From Enterobacter oligotrophicus (GTDB taxonomy: Bacteria; Pseudomonadota; Gammaproteobacteria; Enterobacterales; Enterobacteriaceae), in assembly GCF_009176645.1 (NCBI RefSeq), contig NZ_AP019007.1, positions 620,001-684,000 of the forward strand: DNA of 64,000 nucleotides, in the 5' to 3' direction. Numbering within the stretch: position 1 is the first letter of the stretch; every line of letters starts with the position of its first letter. The notes under the pieces are model-generated. The model did not search any database and was not told where the DNA came from. It saw nothing but the letters and a program-made list of their open reading frames with translations. Shown one piece after another: positions 44,402 through 56,888 of this stretch. Both the position numbers and the translations under genes were made by a program.

Positions 44402-44413
44402 TTCAATGCAGAC

Positions 44414-45058
44414 TTAAAAGCCGAGGCTGTCCAGCAGGTCGTCCACCTGGTCCTGGCTTGCCACGACGCCTGCTTTGGTCGCGTCGAGCTGTGGGCCATT
44501 GAGCAGGCTTTCGTTCTCGCGTTTTGGACGGGCAGCCGGTTCCGGGATGTTCTCCAGCAGCACCATCAGCAGCTGACGTTCAATTTCCTGAATCACGTCC
44601 ATCATGCGCTTGATCACCTGACCGGTCAGGTCCTGGAAATCCTGCGCCATCATGATGTCCAGCAGCTGAGCGTTGGTGAAACTGGTGTGACCCGGCACAT
44701 CCCCCAGGAACTGGCGGGTATCGGTCACCAGCTCGCGGGCATCTGCCAGCTCGATGGGGTTTTCAAACCACTCGTCCCAGCGTTTAGTCAGCGCCTTCGC
44801 CCCCTTCTCCATCGCATCCTGGTGTGGCTGTGATGCTTCAACGCTGTTCAGCGCACGTTCCGCCGCCTGCGCGGTCATCTGGACAACGTAGTCAAGACGG
44901 TCACGGGCATCGGGAATGGCTTCTGCCGCTTCGGCAATAGCCTGATCCAGCCCCAGTTCACGCAGGCTGTCGCGCAGCATGCGCGTCAGGCTACCAATGC
45001 GGGCAATAATATCGCTGGGCGAATGTTCTTCAACGGGTTTCATAGCAGGTTGCATCAT
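44414..45058 (-). CDS. cheZ: CheY-P phosphatase CheZ
   Basis: A 214-residue all-helical dimer that speeds up CheY-P dephosphorylation. The catalytic glutamine is in [16 protein letters not shown], and the C-terminal CheY-binding helix ends [13 protein letters not shown]. The ATG at 45058 was chosen because GAGGTG sits six bases before it and the length equals E. coli CheZ; the reading from 45067 begins with GTG. It is the last gene of the tar-tap-cheRBYZ unit. Confidence 0.96.
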   Translation of the reverse strand: MMQPAMKPVEEHSPSDIIARIGSLTRMLRDSLRELGLDQAIAEAAEAIPDARDRLDYVVQMTAQAAERALNSVEASQPHQDAMEKGAKALTKRWDEWFENPIELADARELVTDTRQFLGDVPGHTSFTNAQLLDIMMAQDFQDLTGQVIKRMMDVIQEIERQLLMVLLENIPEPAARPKRENESLLNGPQLDATKAGVVASQDQVDDLLDSLGF

Positions 45059-45068
45059 AACCAACACC

Positions 45069-46521
<1,453 letters not shown>

Positions 46522-46525
<4 letters not shown>

Positions 46526-47388
46526 GCTTTTTCCTTACTCAGCGCATAAACCGTTTGCCCACGCAGGCTAAACTCACGCACGAGGTTGCTAAAGTTTTCC
46601 GAGTGCCCGGCAAACAGTAAACCGTCAGGCTTGAGCAACGGAACAAAGCGACGCAGAATGTCCTGTTGCGTCGCTTTATCAAAATAAATCATTACGTTAC
46701 GGCAAAAGATGGCGTCGAAAGGCCCCGGCACGTTGTACTGCTTGTCAAGCAGATTGATGGGGGCGAACTCGACGCAGTTCGCCAGTTCCTGACGCACGCG
46801 CACCAGCCCTTCATGCGGGCCTGTGCCACGCATGAAGTAACGCTGCAGTTGCTGAGGTGACAGCGTTTTCAGTTCATCCTGGCGATAAACGCCGTTACGG
46901 GCTTTCTCCAGTACCTCAGTGTCGATATCGCTGGCGAACACTTTCCAGCGCCCCGGAGCCATTCCCAGGGTATCGGCAAGGGTGATCGCCAGAGAGTACG
47001 GCTCTTCCCCGGTCGATGCCGCTGCACTCCAGACGCGATACTCCCCGCTACGACGACGCGCGTGTTCCGCCAGCACCGGAAAGTGGTGAGCCTCGCGGAA
47101 AAACGCGGTCAGGTTAGTGGTGAGAGAGTTGATAAATGCCTGCCATTCGGCGCTGTTCTGGTTCGCTTCGAGCATGCTCAGATAGCGGCCAAAATCATCC
47201 AGCCCAAGCGTGCGCAAGCGCCGCACCAGTCGGTTGTAAACCATGTCTCGCTTATGATCGGCAAGCACGATCCCCGCACGCTGGTAGATTAACTGACATA
47301 TCCGACGAAAATGCGCGTCGGACAGCGCGAGGCGCTGTGTCATCTGCAACAATAATGACGTTTGCCCTGAGGGCATGGGTGATGTCAT
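46522..47388 (-). CDS. cheR: Chemoreceptor methyltransferase CheR
   Basis: A 288-residue SAM-dependent enzyme that methylates receptor glutamates. The N-terminal helical domain is followed by the SAM fold with [16 protein letters not shown] and [12 protein letters not shown]. Its beta-subdomain docks on the NWETF tail found here on Tar but not on Tap. It follows tap by 19 bases and overlaps cheB by four. Confidence 0.96.
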
Positions 47389-47407
47389 AGCGCCTTCTTA
47401 ATCACAT

Positions 47408-49009
47408 TCAGGATACAACTGGCACGGCCTGCGACCGCCCGACTTCTGTTACTGCTTCTACGTGCTCTTTCACATTAAATACCGCCACCAGCCCGGTCAG
47501 ATGGTCCGCCTGGTTTGCCAGCTGCTCAGTGGCCGCCGCCGCCTCCTCAACCAGCGAGGCGTTCTGCTGCGTCACCTGATCCATCTGGCTGACCGCCTGC
47601 GCCACCTGCTCAATCCCGCGGCGCTGCTCATCAGACGCAGAGGCAATCTCACCCATGATGTCGTTAACCCGCGTGATGGAGGTGACGATCTCGGTCATGG
47701 TTTTCGCCGCCGTATCCACAAGCGTTGAGCCCTGCTGAACGCGGGAGACCGACTCTTCAATCAGCCCCTTAATCTCTTTCGCTGCGTTGGCGCTGCGGCT
47801 CGCCAGGTTACGAACTTCGCCAGCCACTACCGCAAATCCGCGTCCCTGCTCACCGGCGCGCGCAGCCTCAACCGCCGCGTTGAGTGCCAGAATGTTGGTC
47901 TGGAAGGCAATACCGTCAATCACGCTAATGATGTCGCCAATTTTCTGCGAGCTGGCGGCAATGTCCTGCATGGTGGTCGCGACGTGGGAGGCCTGATCGC
48001 CCCCCTTCTTCGCCGTCAACGCCGCCTGTTTTGACAGGTCAGACGCCTGACGCGCGTTGTCGGCGTTCTGACTCACCGTTGCGGTCAACTGCTCCATACT
48101 CGCGGCCGTCTGTGCCAGCGAGGCCGCCTGTTGTTCGGTTCGGGAAGAGAGATCGTTATTCCCGGCCGCAATTTCTGAGATCCCGGTGTGCATGGCATAA
48201 CTGCCCTGGCGCACATCGGTCACCGTTTCCCTGAGCGATCCCTGCATTGCCTTAAGGCTGGCAAAAATTGCGGAGATTTCGTTTTTACCGTACACCGCCA
48301 CCGGGCGCGCCAGATCCCCTTTAGCGATGCTGTCGAAGTGGCTACTGATAATGGCCAGCGGCTGTACGATCATCTTGCGTGACCAGAACAGCGCCCCGCC
48401 GGTTAACAGCGCCGCCAGGATCACCATCACGGCAAAAATCACGCCCGACATGTGGTAGCTTTTGCGGCTGCCTTCTCCGGCACGCTCGACAAACTGGTTA
48501 ATTTCCTGCTGCCATGCGTTAAAACTGCCGTCAAACGCATCCTGAGACGCCTGCACCGGCGCGGTCATAAAGTCAGAGAGCTGGTTGTTCTCAAGCCAGG
48601 TCGCCTGATGCTCCAGATCGCTGTGCCACTGTGCAAAGTTCTTCTTCATGGCAACCTTCAGCGCTTTTCCTTTCTCGTTCACCGCGTCCTGCGACATGAA
48701 GGTTTTAAACTGCGCATCGGCCTGCCTGAGGCTGTCGCGCGCCGTTACCATCAACGCCTTGATATCGTCCGGCGGATAGCTCAACGCAGTTAACGTCCCT
48801 GCTTTATTCAGCGCAGTGCTTGCCTGCAACAGCACGGCACGCGTTTGTGCCAGTGCGGAACGCTGCTGATTACTCGTCTCGACTTCCTGTAAATTCTGAT
48901 AGCCATCGCGAAACGCCCAAAAAGACAACCCGTTACTGCCAACCTGCAACACACCACACAGGATCAGAATCAAAAACAGTGTGGTCGAGATACGAATACG
49001 ATTTAACAT
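47408..49009 (-). CDS. tap: Methyl-accepting chemotaxis protein Tap (dipeptide-type)
   Basis: A 533-residue receptor, the same length as E. coli Tap. It has an N-terminal membrane helix ([16 protein letters not shown]), a periplasmic four-helix domain, a second membrane helix near residue 190, a HAMP domain and a signalling tip ([20 protein letters not shown]). The tail ends VPVVS and lacks NWETF, as in Tap. Tap senses dipeptides via DppA and also pyrimidines. The ATG at 49009 gives MLNRIRIS. It follows tar by 44 bases. Confidence 0.93.
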   Translation of the reverse strand: MLNRIRISTTLFLILILCGVLQVGSNGLSFWAFRDGYQNLQEVETSNQQRSALAQTRAVLLQASTALNKAGTLTALSYPPDDIKALMVTARDSLRQADAQFKTFMSQDAVNEKGKALKVAMKKNFAQWHSDLEHQATWLENNQLSDFMTAPVQASQDAFDGSFNAWQQEINQFVERAGEGSRKSYHMSGVIFAVMVILAALLTGGALFWSRKMIVQPLAIISSHFDSIAKGDLARPVAVYGKNEISAIFASLKAMQGSLRETVTDVRQGSYAMHTGISEIAAGNNDLSSRTEQQAASLAQTAASMEQLTATVSQNADNARQASDLSKQAALTAKKGGDQASHVATTMQDIAASSQKIGDIISVIDGIAFQTNILALNAAVEAARAGEQGRGFAVVAGEVRNLASRSANAAKEIKGLIEESVSRVQQGSTLVDTAAKTMTEIVTSITRVNDIMGEIASASDEQRRGIEQVAQAVSQMDQVTQQNASLVEEAAAATEQLANQADHLTGLVAVFNVKEHVEAVTEVGRSQAVPVVS

Positions 49010-49053
49010 CCACGCTCCCATCAAGCGGCAAGCAGCCGCGGTTTAAATGTCAG

Positions 49054-50718
49054 TCAAAATGTTTCCCAGTTATCATCTTGTCCGGCCACGACTGCGCGGG
49101 TGCGTGTTGCCACCGGCGCGGACGGTGTCTCGTTATATGAACGCGAGCTGACCGGTTTTGTTGTTTTGGAAGTAAGACGGAACGCCGAGACGGCCATTTT
49201 CAGGCGGCTCGCCTGGTCTTCCAGCGCAGCGGCCGCCGTGGCGGACTCCTGCACCAGCGCGGCGTTTTGCTGTGTCACACGGTCCATTTCCGATACCGCC
49301 AGAGCAACCTGGTCAATACCCCGACTCTGCTCATCCGATGCAGAGGCGATTTCACCCATGATGTCCGTTACGCGAGTCACGGCATTCACGATGTCATTCA
49401 TGGTTTCACCCGCACTTTCCACCAGCACCGAGCCGGTATCCACGCGTGAAACGGAGTCTTCAATCAACGCTTTGATCTCTTTCGCTGCATTGGCACTGCG
49501 GCTGGCAAGGTTGCGTACTTCACCGGCCACCACTGCGAAACCACGTCCCTGCTCACCGGCACGCGCCGCTTCTACCGCCGCGTTCAGTGCCAGGATATTG
49601 GTCTGGAAGGCGATGCCGTCGATCACGCTGATGATGTCAGCGATTTTTTTCGAGCTGTCGGCAATTTCGTGCATGGTTTTCACCACGCCATCGACCACAC
49701 GTCCCCCGCGCTGCGCCGTTTCGGAGGCGCTTTCAGCCAGTTGCGAAGCCTGGCGAGCGTTATCGGCGTTCTGCTTCACGGTGGCGGTGAGTTCTTCCAT
49801 GCTGGCCGCCGTCTCTTCCAGCGCGGAAGCCTGCTGCTCGGTGCGCGAGGAGAGATCGTTATTACCCATGGCAATCTCACTGGTGCCGGTATAGATAGCA
49901 TCCGACCCTTCACGCACATTGGCGACGGTATCAATTAACGAGCGCTGCATATGATCCACGCTGTTTGCCAGCTCCGTGATCTCATTACGCCCGGTAACCG
50001 TCAGGGTTTTGGTCAGGTCGCCGCTGGCAATATCGCGGATATGGGCAATCACACGGCCAAGCGGGTTAAGCAGAATATGGCGAATGCCATACCAGACGGC
50101 CACCAGCACGATAACCAGCGCCAGCGCGAGAACCGCCACCTGCCATTTGGCGAAGCGATAGTCATTCTGGCTTTCGGCAAACGCCGAGTGATAAAGCTCG
50201 CTACTGGCTTTGGCGTAGTCACCCAGCGCCGCGCCGAGGGCGTTTTGCATCCCCTGGGTTGGCTGCGCAAAATAGGCGTCCATATTGCCGCTTTCCAGGA
50301 ACTGCACCAGCTCCGTCAGGCCCGCAAAATAGGCGTTATATTTTTCATCAATGTTGGCGCTCACCTGCGCCATCGCAGGCTGCGGGGTGATCTTTTTAAA
50401 GGCGTCGTAATGTTTTGCGGCATCAGCAAGGGTGGTACGGGCATTTTTCAACAGATCCGTTTTCGCACTGCTCTGCTGATTGTTCGGGTCCATCATCATG
50501 CGAGCGGACGAGCGGCTCAGGTTGATACGCGTTTGCAGCATCAGATCCCACGTCGACGTCAGTTCACTTTGCTGTAAACGGAGATCGTTCGACGCGGCGA
50601 AACTGTCCTGATTTTGTTTTAAAGACGAGAAAAAAAGCCCGCCGGAGATGAGCTGAAGTAGTGCGAAAATGACCAGCACCATCATGAGCATTGTGACAAC
50701 GCGGATACGGTTCAACAT
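49054..50718 (-). CDS. tar: Methyl-accepting chemotaxis protein Tar (aspartate receptor)
   Basis: A 554-residue receptor with the standard layout: membrane helix, periplasmic ligand domain, second helix near residue 195, HAMP, methylation helices and signalling tip. The E. coli aspartate ligands are all kept at the same numbers: Arg64, Arg69, Arg73 and Thr154 (AQPTQG). The C-terminus is NWETF, the CheR/CheB tether. The ATG at 50718 ([15 protein letters not shown]) gives the family N-terminus. A sigma-28 promoter lies upstream, and an acidic-substrate carrier is divergent from it. Confidence 0.96.
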   Translation of the reverse strand: MLNRIRVVTMLMMVLVIFALLQLISGGLFFSSLKQNQDSFAASNDLRLQQSELTSTWDLMLQTRINLSRSSARMMMDPNNQQSSAKTDLLKNARTTLADAAKHYDAFKKITPQPAMAQVSANIDEKYNAYFAGLTELVQFLESGNMDAYFAQPTQGMQNALGAALGDYAKASSELYHSAFAESQNDYRFAKWQVAVLALALVIVLVAVWYGIRHILLNPLGRVIAHIRDIASGDLTKTLTVTGRNEITELANSVDHMQRSLIDTVANVREGSDAIYTGTSEIAMGNNDLSSRTEQQASALEETAASMEELTATVKQNADNARQASQLAESASETAQRGGRVVDGVVKTMHEIADSSKKIADIISVIDGIAFQTNILALNAAVEAARAGEQGRGFAVVAGEVRNLASRSANAAKEIKALIEDSVSRVDTGSVLVESAGETMNDIVNAVTRVTDIMGEIASASDEQSRGIDQVALAVSEMDRVTQQNAALVQESATAAAALEDQASRLKMAVSAFRLTSKTTKPVSSRSYNETPSAPVATRTRAVVAGQDDNWETF

Positions 50719-50749
50719 ACAACACCTTCTCATAGATTTATTAACGGTG

Positions 50750-50776
50750 TTATCGGCACCCGCCACAGGAACTTTA
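50750..50776 (-). promoter_or_regulatory. Sigma-28 (FliA) promoter of tar
   Basis: On the minus strand, TAAAGTTC, 11 bases and GCCGATAA match the sigma-28 consensus TAAAGTTT-N11-GCCGATAA with one difference. It lies 32 bases before tar, as in E. coli. Confidence 0.92.
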
Positions 50777-50993
50777 CATTTGCGAAAGGGAAAAGGAGAA
50801 GGAGGATCGAGAATGTCGTTTATGGCTACCGCTTCAACCAGGCACTCACAACAAAATCAATAAAAATTAAAAAAGAGTTGTATCCCTTCTCGCTTTACTT
50901 CAATTTATGTGCCGAATGAATTCCCACGCTGCGATAAAAAATCCATATACATCAGCGTGGAATATATCCTAAGCGCATAGAGGGTCTTTTTTC

Positions 50994-52253
50994 GTGGCAA
51001 GTGCAAACAAACTCACACTCTTCATCGTGATATTCATGCTGGCGGGTATTCTTTCGGGGGCCGCAATTCATGAGTACGCCTCACCGGATGCCATCAACGC
51101 CTGGTCTGATAACATCACGCTCCTCACCGACATCTTCCTGCGGTTGATCAAAATGGTCATTGCGCCACTGGTCTTCAGCACCCTGACGGTCGGAATTATG
51201 AAACTGGGCGAAACGTCCACCATTGGCCGCGTAGGGGGCAAAGCAATGGTGTGGTTTATCAGCTCATCCGTGCTTTCCATCCTGGTAGGGCTGTTTATCG
51301 TCACGCTGGAACATCCGGGCAGCGGGCTGAATCTGGCGATTCCTGCTGAATCGGTGGACACCGGCCTGGCCGTCGGCGGAATGACGCTGAAGGGCTTCCT
51401 GACTCATACCATTCCAACCAGCATCGCCGGGGCGATGGCAAATAACGAGATCCTGCAAATTGTGGTGTTCTCAATGTTCTTCGGTATTGGCGGTGCGTCG
51501 CTAGGGCAGAAATTCAACGCCCCGCTGGTGGCCGCGCTGGATGTGGTCTCTCACATCATGCTGAAGGTGACCGGTTACGTGATGTATGTTGCGCCGCTGG
51601 CTATTTTCGCGGCTATCTCGTCGGTTGTCGCAACCCAGGGGCTGGGCATTCTCCTGAATTACGCCTCTTTCATTGGCGGCTATTATGTCGCGATTGTACT
51701 GACCTGCATGGTGCTTATGGCGGTCGGTTACATGATGCTGAAAAAAGAGGTGTTCCGCCTGGTCAGCATGCTGAAAGATCCGGTGCTGGTTGCCTTTACA
51801 ACCAGCAGTTCTGAAGCGGCTTATCCAAAAACGCTGGAGCAACTGGTGCGCTTTGGCTGCTCACGCAACATCGTGTCGTTCGTGTTGCCGATTGGCTATT
51901 CCTTTAACCTGGTCGGCTCCATGGTGTATTGCTCTTTCGCCTCGATGTTTATCGCCCAGGCATACAACATTCATTTGAGCTTTTCGGAAGTGACGGTACT
52001 GATGCTAACCCTGATGCTGGCCTCGAAAGGGATTGCCGGTGTGCCACGTTCTGCACTGGTGGTACTGGCAGCAACCATTCCGGGTTTTAATATTCCTGTT
52101 GCGGGGATTCTGCTGCTGATGGGGATCGATCACTTCCTGGATATGGGCCGTTCAGCAATTAACGTGCTGGGTAACGGGATTGCAACGGCAATGCTGGCGC
52201 AAAACGAAGGGTTGCTTGAAGAAGAAGCTGAACTGGTGGAGCAGGAAGCGTAA
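50994..52253 (+). CDS. DAACS-family dicarboxylate/amino acid symporter
   Basis: A 419-residue inner-membrane carrier of the GltP/DctA family with about eight helices and two re-entrant loops. The serine-rich loop is VAFTTSSSEAAYPKTLE, and TM8 reads DMGRSAINVLGN. Compared with Glt-Ph, the substrate arginine (Arg386) and Asn390 are kept, pointing to an acidic substrate. The NMDGT cation motif is NLVGS (305-309), with Val in place of Asp, and the TM8 Asp is Asn394. The start is GTG at 50994, with a modest GAGGGT before it. It sits between tar (divergent) and cheW (convergent), which is not the E. coli order. The exact substrate is not known. Confidence 0.85.
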   Translation: MASANKLTLFIVIFMLAGILSGAAIHEYASPDAINAWSDNITLLTDIFLRLIKMVIAPLVFSTLTVGIMKLGETSTIGRVGGKAMVWFISSSVLSILVGLFIVTLEHPGSGLNLAIPAESVDTGLAVGGMTLKGFLTHTIPTSIAGAMANNEILQIVVFSMFFGIGGASLGQKFNAPLVAALDVVSHIMLKVTGYVMYVAPLAIFAAISSVVATQGLGILLNYASFIGGYYVAIVLTCMVLMAVGYMMLKKEVFRLVSMLKDPVLVAFTTSSSEAAYPKTLEQLVRFGCSRNIVSFVLPIGYSFNLVGSMVYCSFASMFIAQAYNIHLSFSEVTVLMLTLMLASKGIAGVPRSALVVLAATIPGFNIPVAGILLLMGIDHFLDMGRSAINVLGNGIATAMLAQNEGLLEEEAELVEQEA

Positions 52254-52264
52254 GGTGAAAAAAA

Positions 52265-52312
52265 GGGTGAGGCCTGATGCCCTCACCCCAGCCCTCTCCC
52301 TAAGGGAGAGGG
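52265..52312. repeat. CCCTCTCCC-type repeat after the symporter gene
   Basis: Two adjacent palindromes: GGGTGAGG / CCTCACCC (52265-52288) and CCCTCTCCC / GGGAGAGGG (52292-52312, loop TAA). It is the third site of this repeat family in the window and lies in a convergent gene gap. Confidence 0.8.
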
Positions 52313-52321
52313 GGCAAACAC

Positions 52322-52350
52322 AAAAAACGGCAACCTGGTTGCCGTTTTGC
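52322..52350. terminator. Bidirectional terminator between symporter and cheW
   Basis: ACGGCAAC and GTTGCCGT form a perfect 8-bp stem (loop CTG) with an A-run on the left and TTTT on the right, between the two convergent genes. Confidence 0.88.
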
Positions 52351-52356
52351 ATTTAC

Positions 52357-52860
52357 CTACGCTACATGGCTCGCCGCAATATCCAGCAGCGCCATCTCTT
52401 CGCTGTTCAGCAGCTTCTCAATGTTCACCAGAATCAGCATACGCTCGCCGAGTGCACCCAGGCCGGTCAGGTATTCGGTCGACAGCGTGACCGCAAATTC
52501 CGGTGCCGGACGGATTTGATCGGACGTTAACGACAGCACATCGGATACGCCGTCAACGACGATGCCGACCACACGCTGCCCCAGGTTGAGCACAATCACC
52601 ACGGTGTTGTCGTTGTACTCCACATCGCCCTGGCTGAATTTCACGCGCAGGTCAACGATGGGCACAATAACGCCGCGCAGGTTGGTCACACCTTTGATAA
52701 AGGCGGGAGTGTTAGCAATGCGCGTAACCTGATCATAACCACGAATTTCCTGCACTTTCAGGATGTCGATACCGTACTCTTCGTCACCCAAAGTGAAAAC
52801 CAGGAATTCCTGTCCTGATGGCTCGCCCGCCAGTTTCGTTACATTACTCATACCGGTCAT
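52357..52860 (-). CDS. cheW: Chemotaxis coupling protein CheW
   Basis: A 167-residue adaptor that links chemoreceptors to CheA in the signalling array. Its two SH3-like subdomains include [20 protein letters not shown] and [16 protein letters not shown], and the length equals E. coli CheW. It follows cheA by 19 bases as the last gene of motA-motB-cheA-cheW. The downstream neighbour is the convergent symporter rather than tar. Confidence 0.97.
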   Translation of the reverse strand: MTGMSNVTKLAGEPSGQEFLVFTLGDEEYGIDILKVQEIRGYDQVTRIANTPAFIKGVTNLRGVIVPIVDLRVKFSQGDVEYNDNTVVIVLNLGQRVVGIVVDGVSDVLSLTSDQIRPAPEFAVTLSTEYLTGLGALGERMLILVNIEKLLNSEEMALLDIAASHVA

Positions 52861-52879
52861 GTTATTACCTTCTACTTAA

Positions 52880-54910
52880 TCAGGCGGCTGTGTACGCCAC
52901 ACGTTGTTCACGATTTAACCCCTGAAGCGCCGAAACATCGACGATCAGCGCGACGCTACCATCACCGAGGATGGTGGCGGCAGAAATACCTGGCACTTTG
53001 CGGTAGTTACTTTCGAGGTTCTTCACCACCACCTGGTGCTGACCAATCAGTTGATCCACCAGCAGCGCATAGCGGCGTCCGGCGCTTTGCAGGATCACAA
53101 CGATGCCCTGCGTGGCTTCGGTTTTCGCGCCGTCCACCTCGAACACTTTCCACAGCTCCACCAGCGGCAGGTACTCCCCGCGCACTTCAAGCACGCGCTC
53201 GCCGCCCGCCAGCGGATGCAGATCTTCTTCGCGCGGCTGGAGTGATTCCATCACCGCGTTCAGCGGTAGAATGAAGACTTCGTCCGCCACTTTGACGGAC
53301 ATACCGTCGAGGATTGCCAGCGTCAGCGGCAGCAGGATGCGAATGGTCGTGCCGGAGCCTTGCTTAGACTGGATCTCAACGTGGCCGCCCATCTCCTGGA
53401 TGTTACGTTTCACCACGTCCATCCCTACGCCACGCCCGGAAACGTCCGTCACCTGCTCGGCGGTGGAGAAACCCGGCGCGAAGATCAGCATGCCCACTTC
53501 TTCGTCAGTCATGTTTTCATTGACCGCCATCCCCTGCGAAATGGCTTTCGCCAGAATGCGCTCGCGGTTCAGGCCAGCCCCGTCATCGGTCACTTCGATG
53601 CAGATGTTGCCGCCCTGGTGTTCCGCGGAGAGGATCAGGTTGCCGACCGGTGATTTCCCGGCAGCAATACGGTTTTCCGGCAGTTCGATCCCGTGGTCAA
53701 GGCTGTTACGCACCAGGTGCGTTAACGGATCGATGATGCGTTCGATCAGGCTCTTGTCCAGCTCGGTAGAGCTGCCCATCAGCGTCAGTTCAATCTGTTT
53801 ATTCAGCTTACCGGCCAGGTCACGCACCAGACGCGGGAAGCGGCTAAAGACATATTCCATCGGCATCATACGGATGGACATCACCGATTCCTGCAGATCG
53901 CGGGCGTTACGTTGTAACTGACCCATGCTGGTGATGAGATCGCCGTGGGTGACCGGGTCCAGTTCGTTAGAACGTTGCGCCAGCATCGACTGGGTGATCA
54001 CCAGTTCGCCCACCAGGTTAATCAGCTGGTCAACCTTCTCAACCGCCACGCGAATGCTGGTGGATTCACTGGAGCGCGCCGCCGGCTTTTCGCCGCGACC
54101 AGGCGCGGCCGCCTCTTTCGGTACGGCCTTCAGCACAGGTGCCGCCGGCACGACGGCGGGCGCAGCCGCTTCAGGGGCTTCGGCCTCCACCACCGCAGGC
54201 GCATCAACGGCCGCGGTTTCCGTCTCGAAAGCAATCTGATCCGCTTCGATAACAAAGCACAGCACCGCGATGATGTCGTCCTGGCTGATCCCGTCATCAA
54301 GCGTCGCAGCCAGGCTATCTTTGCCTTTCACCACGTTGCTTAACGTCGCCAGGTTGCCCAGCTCTTCTTCCAGCAGGTCAACTTCGTTCTCTTTCAGGCG
54401 AGACAGCACCACGCGCAATTTGCCCGAGGGTGCAGCCGCTGGCGCAGCGTCTTGTGCGGCAACCGCATCGACCACGCTCAGTTTTGCCGCAGGGACAACA
54501 GCCGCGGCGACTTCACCTTTTGCTTCCAGCGCTAACTGACGCAGCGCATTGCAGATGTATTCAAAGCTGGCGGCATCAGGCTCTGCCGAGCTTTTATAGG
54601 CGTCGAGCTGTTCCTGCATAATATCTTTGGTTTCCAAAAACAGGTTGATAATATCGGTATTGAGCTGCATCTCACCGCGTCGTGCTTCATCAAGCAGGTT
54701 CTCCATCAGGTGCGTGGTTTCCTGCAAAATGGTAAAGCCAAAGGTTCCGGCTCCGCCTTTAATGGAGTGCGCCGCACGGAAGATGGCATTGAGTTGCTCT
54801 GAATCGGGTGCTTCGGGCACCAGATCCAGCAGGTGTTGCTCCATATCGGCCAACAATTCGTCGGCTTCATCAAAGAATGTCTGGTAAAAATCGCTAATAT
54901 CCATGCTCAC
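52880..54910 (-). CDS. cheA: Chemotaxis histidine kinase CheA
   Basis: A 676-residue kinase. P1 carries the phosphorylated histidine ([16 protein letters not shown], His48). P2 binds CheY/CheB, and P3 dimerises. P4 holds the N and G boxes ([37 protein letters not shown]), and P5 is CheW-like. It is 22 residues longer than E. coli CheA; the extra length is in alanine/proline-rich linkers on both sides of P2. Met98 ([10 protein letters not shown]) matches the E. coli internal start for CheA-short. It lies between motB (4-base gap) and cheW. Confidence 0.97.
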   Translation of the reverse strand: MSMDISDFYQTFFDEADELLADMEQHLLDLVPEAPDSEQLNAIFRAAHSIKGGAGTFGFTILQETTHLMENLLDEARRGEMQLNTDIINLFLETKDIMQEQLDAYKSSAEPDAASFEYICNALRQLALEAKGEVAAAVVPAAKLSVVDAVAAQDAAPAAAPSGKLRVVLSRLKENEVDLLEEELGNLATLSNVVKGKDSLAATLDDGISQDDIIAVLCFVIEADQIAFETETAAVDAPAVVEAEAPEAAAPAVVPAAPVLKAVPKEAAAPGRGEKPAARSSESTSIRVAVEKVDQLINLVGELVITQSMLAQRSNELDPVTHGDLITSMGQLQRNARDLQESVMSIRMMPMEYVFSRFPRLVRDLAGKLNKQIELTLMGSSTELDKSLIERIIDPLTHLVRNSLDHGIELPENRIAAGKSPVGNLILSAEHQGGNICIEVTDDGAGLNRERILAKAISQGMAVNENMTDEEVGMLIFAPGFSTAEQVTDVSGRGVGMDVVKRNIQEMGGHVEIQSKQGSGTTIRILLPLTLAILDGMSVKVADEVFILPLNAVMESLQPREEDLHPLAGGERVLEVRGEYLPLVELWKVFEVDGAKTEATQGIVVILQSAGRRYALLVDQLIGQHQVVVKNLESNYRKVPGISAATILGDGSVALIVDVSALQGLNREQRVAYTAA

Positions 54911-54914
54911 GCTA

Positions 54915-55844
54915 TCACCTCGGATTGGCTGGTGGCGATGTTGGAACGGCAGCCGAAGGAACGGCCCCAGGCTGTTTTAAATCGTCCAGTGACTCATTCT
55001 GACTTTCGGCGTTTTCATGCAGGATGGCCTGCTCCGCCTGCTGGTTCAGCACTAAAAGACTGATACGACGGTTGATGGCGTCATCCGGCCCGCGGTCGGT
55101 GACACGCATGGTTGCTGCCATGCCGACCACGCGCAGTACCTTGCCATCATCAAGCCCACCCGCCACCAGCTCGCGACGCGAGGCGTTGGCACGATCGGCA
55201 GAAAGTTCCCAGTTGCTGTATCCCTTCTCACCCGTGGCATACGGGAAATCATCCGTGTGTCCTGACAGGCTGATTCGGTTAGGAATGCCGTTCAGCACCG
55301 GGGCAATCGCGCGCAAAATATCGCGCATATAGGGTTCAACTTCCGCACTCCCGGTTTTAAACATGGGGCGGTTCTGGCTGTCGATAATCTGAATACGCAG
55401 ACCTTCCTGCACGAGGTCAATCTTCAGATGCGGGCGCAGCGCGCGCAGTTTCGGGTCCGCTTCGATCAGTTGATCCAGGTCACCACGCAGTTTTTTCAGG
55501 CGCGCCTGTTCCATCCGTTTTTTCAGCTCGTCGATGTTAGGCTCTTTTTTCACCTCACCCTTCTGCTGGGTGTAATCATCGCCACCGCCAGGAATGGGAC
55601 TCTCGCTGTTTGAAATGCGTTGTCCCCCTGTCACCGCTGTGGCCAGCGGCGTTCTGAAATATTCCGCAATCTGGATAAGCTCTTTCGGGCTGGAGATGGA
55701 GATCAGCCACATCACCAGAAAGAACGCCATCATGGCGGTCATAAAATCGGCATACGCGATCTTCCAGGAGCCATGCGCACCGTGCCCATGCCCCTTGTGC
55801 TTGCGTTTTTTTACGATGACGATCGGATGGGACTGGTTTTTCAT
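54915..55844 (-). CDS. motB: Flagellar stator protein MotB
   Basis: A 309-residue stator subunit. A His-rich N-terminus ([15 protein letters not shown]) precedes one membrane helix with the essential proton-carrying aspartate ([17 protein letters not shown], Asp33, equal to E. coli Asp32). The C-terminal OmpA-like domain ([20 protein letters not shown]) binds peptidoglycan. It overlaps motA by four bases and precedes cheA by four. Confidence 0.97.
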   Translation of the reverse strand: MKNQSHPIVIVKKRKHKGHGHGAHGSWKIAYADFMTAMMAFFLVMWLISISSPKELIQIAEYFRTPLATAVTGGQRISNSESPIPGGGDDYTQQKGEVKKEPNIDELKKRMEQARLKKLRGDLDQLIEADPKLRALRPHLKIDLVQEGLRIQIIDSQNRPMFKTGSAEVEPYMRDILRAIAPVLNGIPNRISLSGHTDDFPYATGEKGYSNWELSADRANASRRELVAGGLDDGKVLRVVGMAATMRVTDRGPDDAINRRISLLVLNQQAEQAILHENAESQNESLDDLKQPGAVPSAAVPTSPPANPR

Positions 55845-56728
55845 GCGTCCTCAGTGGTCGTCTGTTGGTTTGGGTTTTTCACCGCACGCACGTGCTCTTC
55901 CAGTTCGATAAACGATGGACGTTCACTGGAGTAGAGCGTTTTACGGCCAAATTCGACGGCGATCGGTGGCGCATAACCGTTGAGATTAGAGAGCAGCGTG
56001 ATCTTCACGCACTGCATCATTTTGGTGGTTTCCGCGCTCTTCTGGCGCAGGACGCTTGCCAGCGGTGAGATAAAACCGTAGGCCAGCAAAATACCGAGGA
56101 AGGTACCGACCATCGCGTGGGCAATCAGCGCGCCCAGTTCTGCCGCCGGACGATCCGCTGACGCCAGGGCATGAACCACACCCATAACCGCCGCAACGAT
56201 ACCGAACGCCGGAAGCGAGTCACCGACCAGTGCCAGGCTGTTGGCCGGCACTTCGGATTCGCTTTCGTGGGTCTCAATTTCTTCGTCCATCAACGCTTCG
56301 ATTTCGAAGGTATTCATGTTGCCGCTGATAATGAGGCGCAGGTAATCGACAATGAAATCCAGCATCATCGCGTCCGCAAGAATGCGCGGATAGCTGGCGA
56401 AGATTTCGCTCTCTTTTGGGTTTTCGATGTCACGCTCCAGCGAGAACATCCCCTGCTGACGGGATTTCGCCATCAGACGATAGAGCAGCGCCAGCAGATC
56501 CATGTACATACTTTTGGTGTATTTTGAGCGACGGAACAGCAACGGAATGGCTTTTAGCGTCCCCTTGATCGATTTACCGTTGTTGCCAACGATAAAAGCC
56601 CCTATCCCTGCGCCGCCGATGATAATAAGTTCAGCCGGTTGATAGAGTGCTCCAAGGTGCCCGCCGGTCATCATGTAACCGCCGAAAACTGTACCGAGAA
56701 CTACCAGGTAACCTAATAAGATAAGCAC
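55841..56728 (-). CDS. motA: Flagellar stator protein MotA
   Basis: A 295-residue protein with four membrane helices, exact family length. It forms the proton channel with MotB. The cytoplasmic loop carries the charged residues that act on FliG ([20 protein letters not shown] and the [11 protein letters not shown] segment), and [20 protein letters not shown] follows. The start is GTG. Its sigma-28 promoter lies inside flhC, with a hairpin in the leader that probably makes the MotR sRNA. Confidence 0.97.
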   Translation of the reverse strand: MLILLGYLVVLGTVFGGYMMTGGHLGALYQPAELIIIGGAGIGAFIVGNNGKSIKGTLKAIPLLFRRSKYTKSMYMDLLALLYRLMAKSRQQGMFSLERDIENPKESEIFASYPRILADAMMLDFIVDYLRLIISGNMNTFEIEALMDEEIETHESESEVPANSLALVGDSLPAFGIVAAVMGVVHALASADRPAAELGALIAHAMVGTFLGILLAYGFISPLASVLRQKSAETTKMMQCVKITLLSNLNGYAPPIAVEFGRKTLYSSERPSFIELEEHVRAVKNPNQQTTTEDA

Positions 56729-56799
56729 GACATCATCCTTCCGCTAGTGACTATGGCAGGACGTTCATCTCGAACGGGTTACCGGAATGGAGGGTAAAA

Positions 56800-56888
56800 A
56801 AAAGCAGCGGTAATCTCTTACCGCTGCTGGAATCTTGCCCACACGTTCGGGTTAAACAGCTTGTTCGATCTGTTCATCCAGCAGTTGT
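56800..56888 (-). ncRNA. motR: Probable MotR small RNA from the motA leader
   Basis: A sigma-28 promoter at 56895-56921 should start transcription near 56888, and a strong terminator at 56801-56830 would end it after about 90 nt. This matches the layout and size of E. coli MotR, an sRNA from the motA leader that affects flagellar gene expression. Evidence is the promoter, the terminator and synteny; ends are approximate. Confidence 0.6.
56801..56830 (-). terminator. Hairpin terminator between flhC and motA
   Basis: On the minus strand, AGCAGCGGTAA and TTACCGCTGCT form an 11-bp stem followed by eight T residues. It ends flhDC transcripts and probably MotR; motA needs read-through or partial termination. 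Confidence 0.88.

Noticed and set aside
38744..44413. Fimbrial region as an integrative mobile element
   Set aside because: No integrase, transposase, tRNA junction or flanking direct repeats could be found, so only an AT-rich promoter and the unusual location support transfer.
50900..50950. Possible sigma-28 promoter for the symporter gene (GCCGAATG)
   Set aside because: Only the GCCG part fits; the -35 sequence at the required 11-base spacing does not match.
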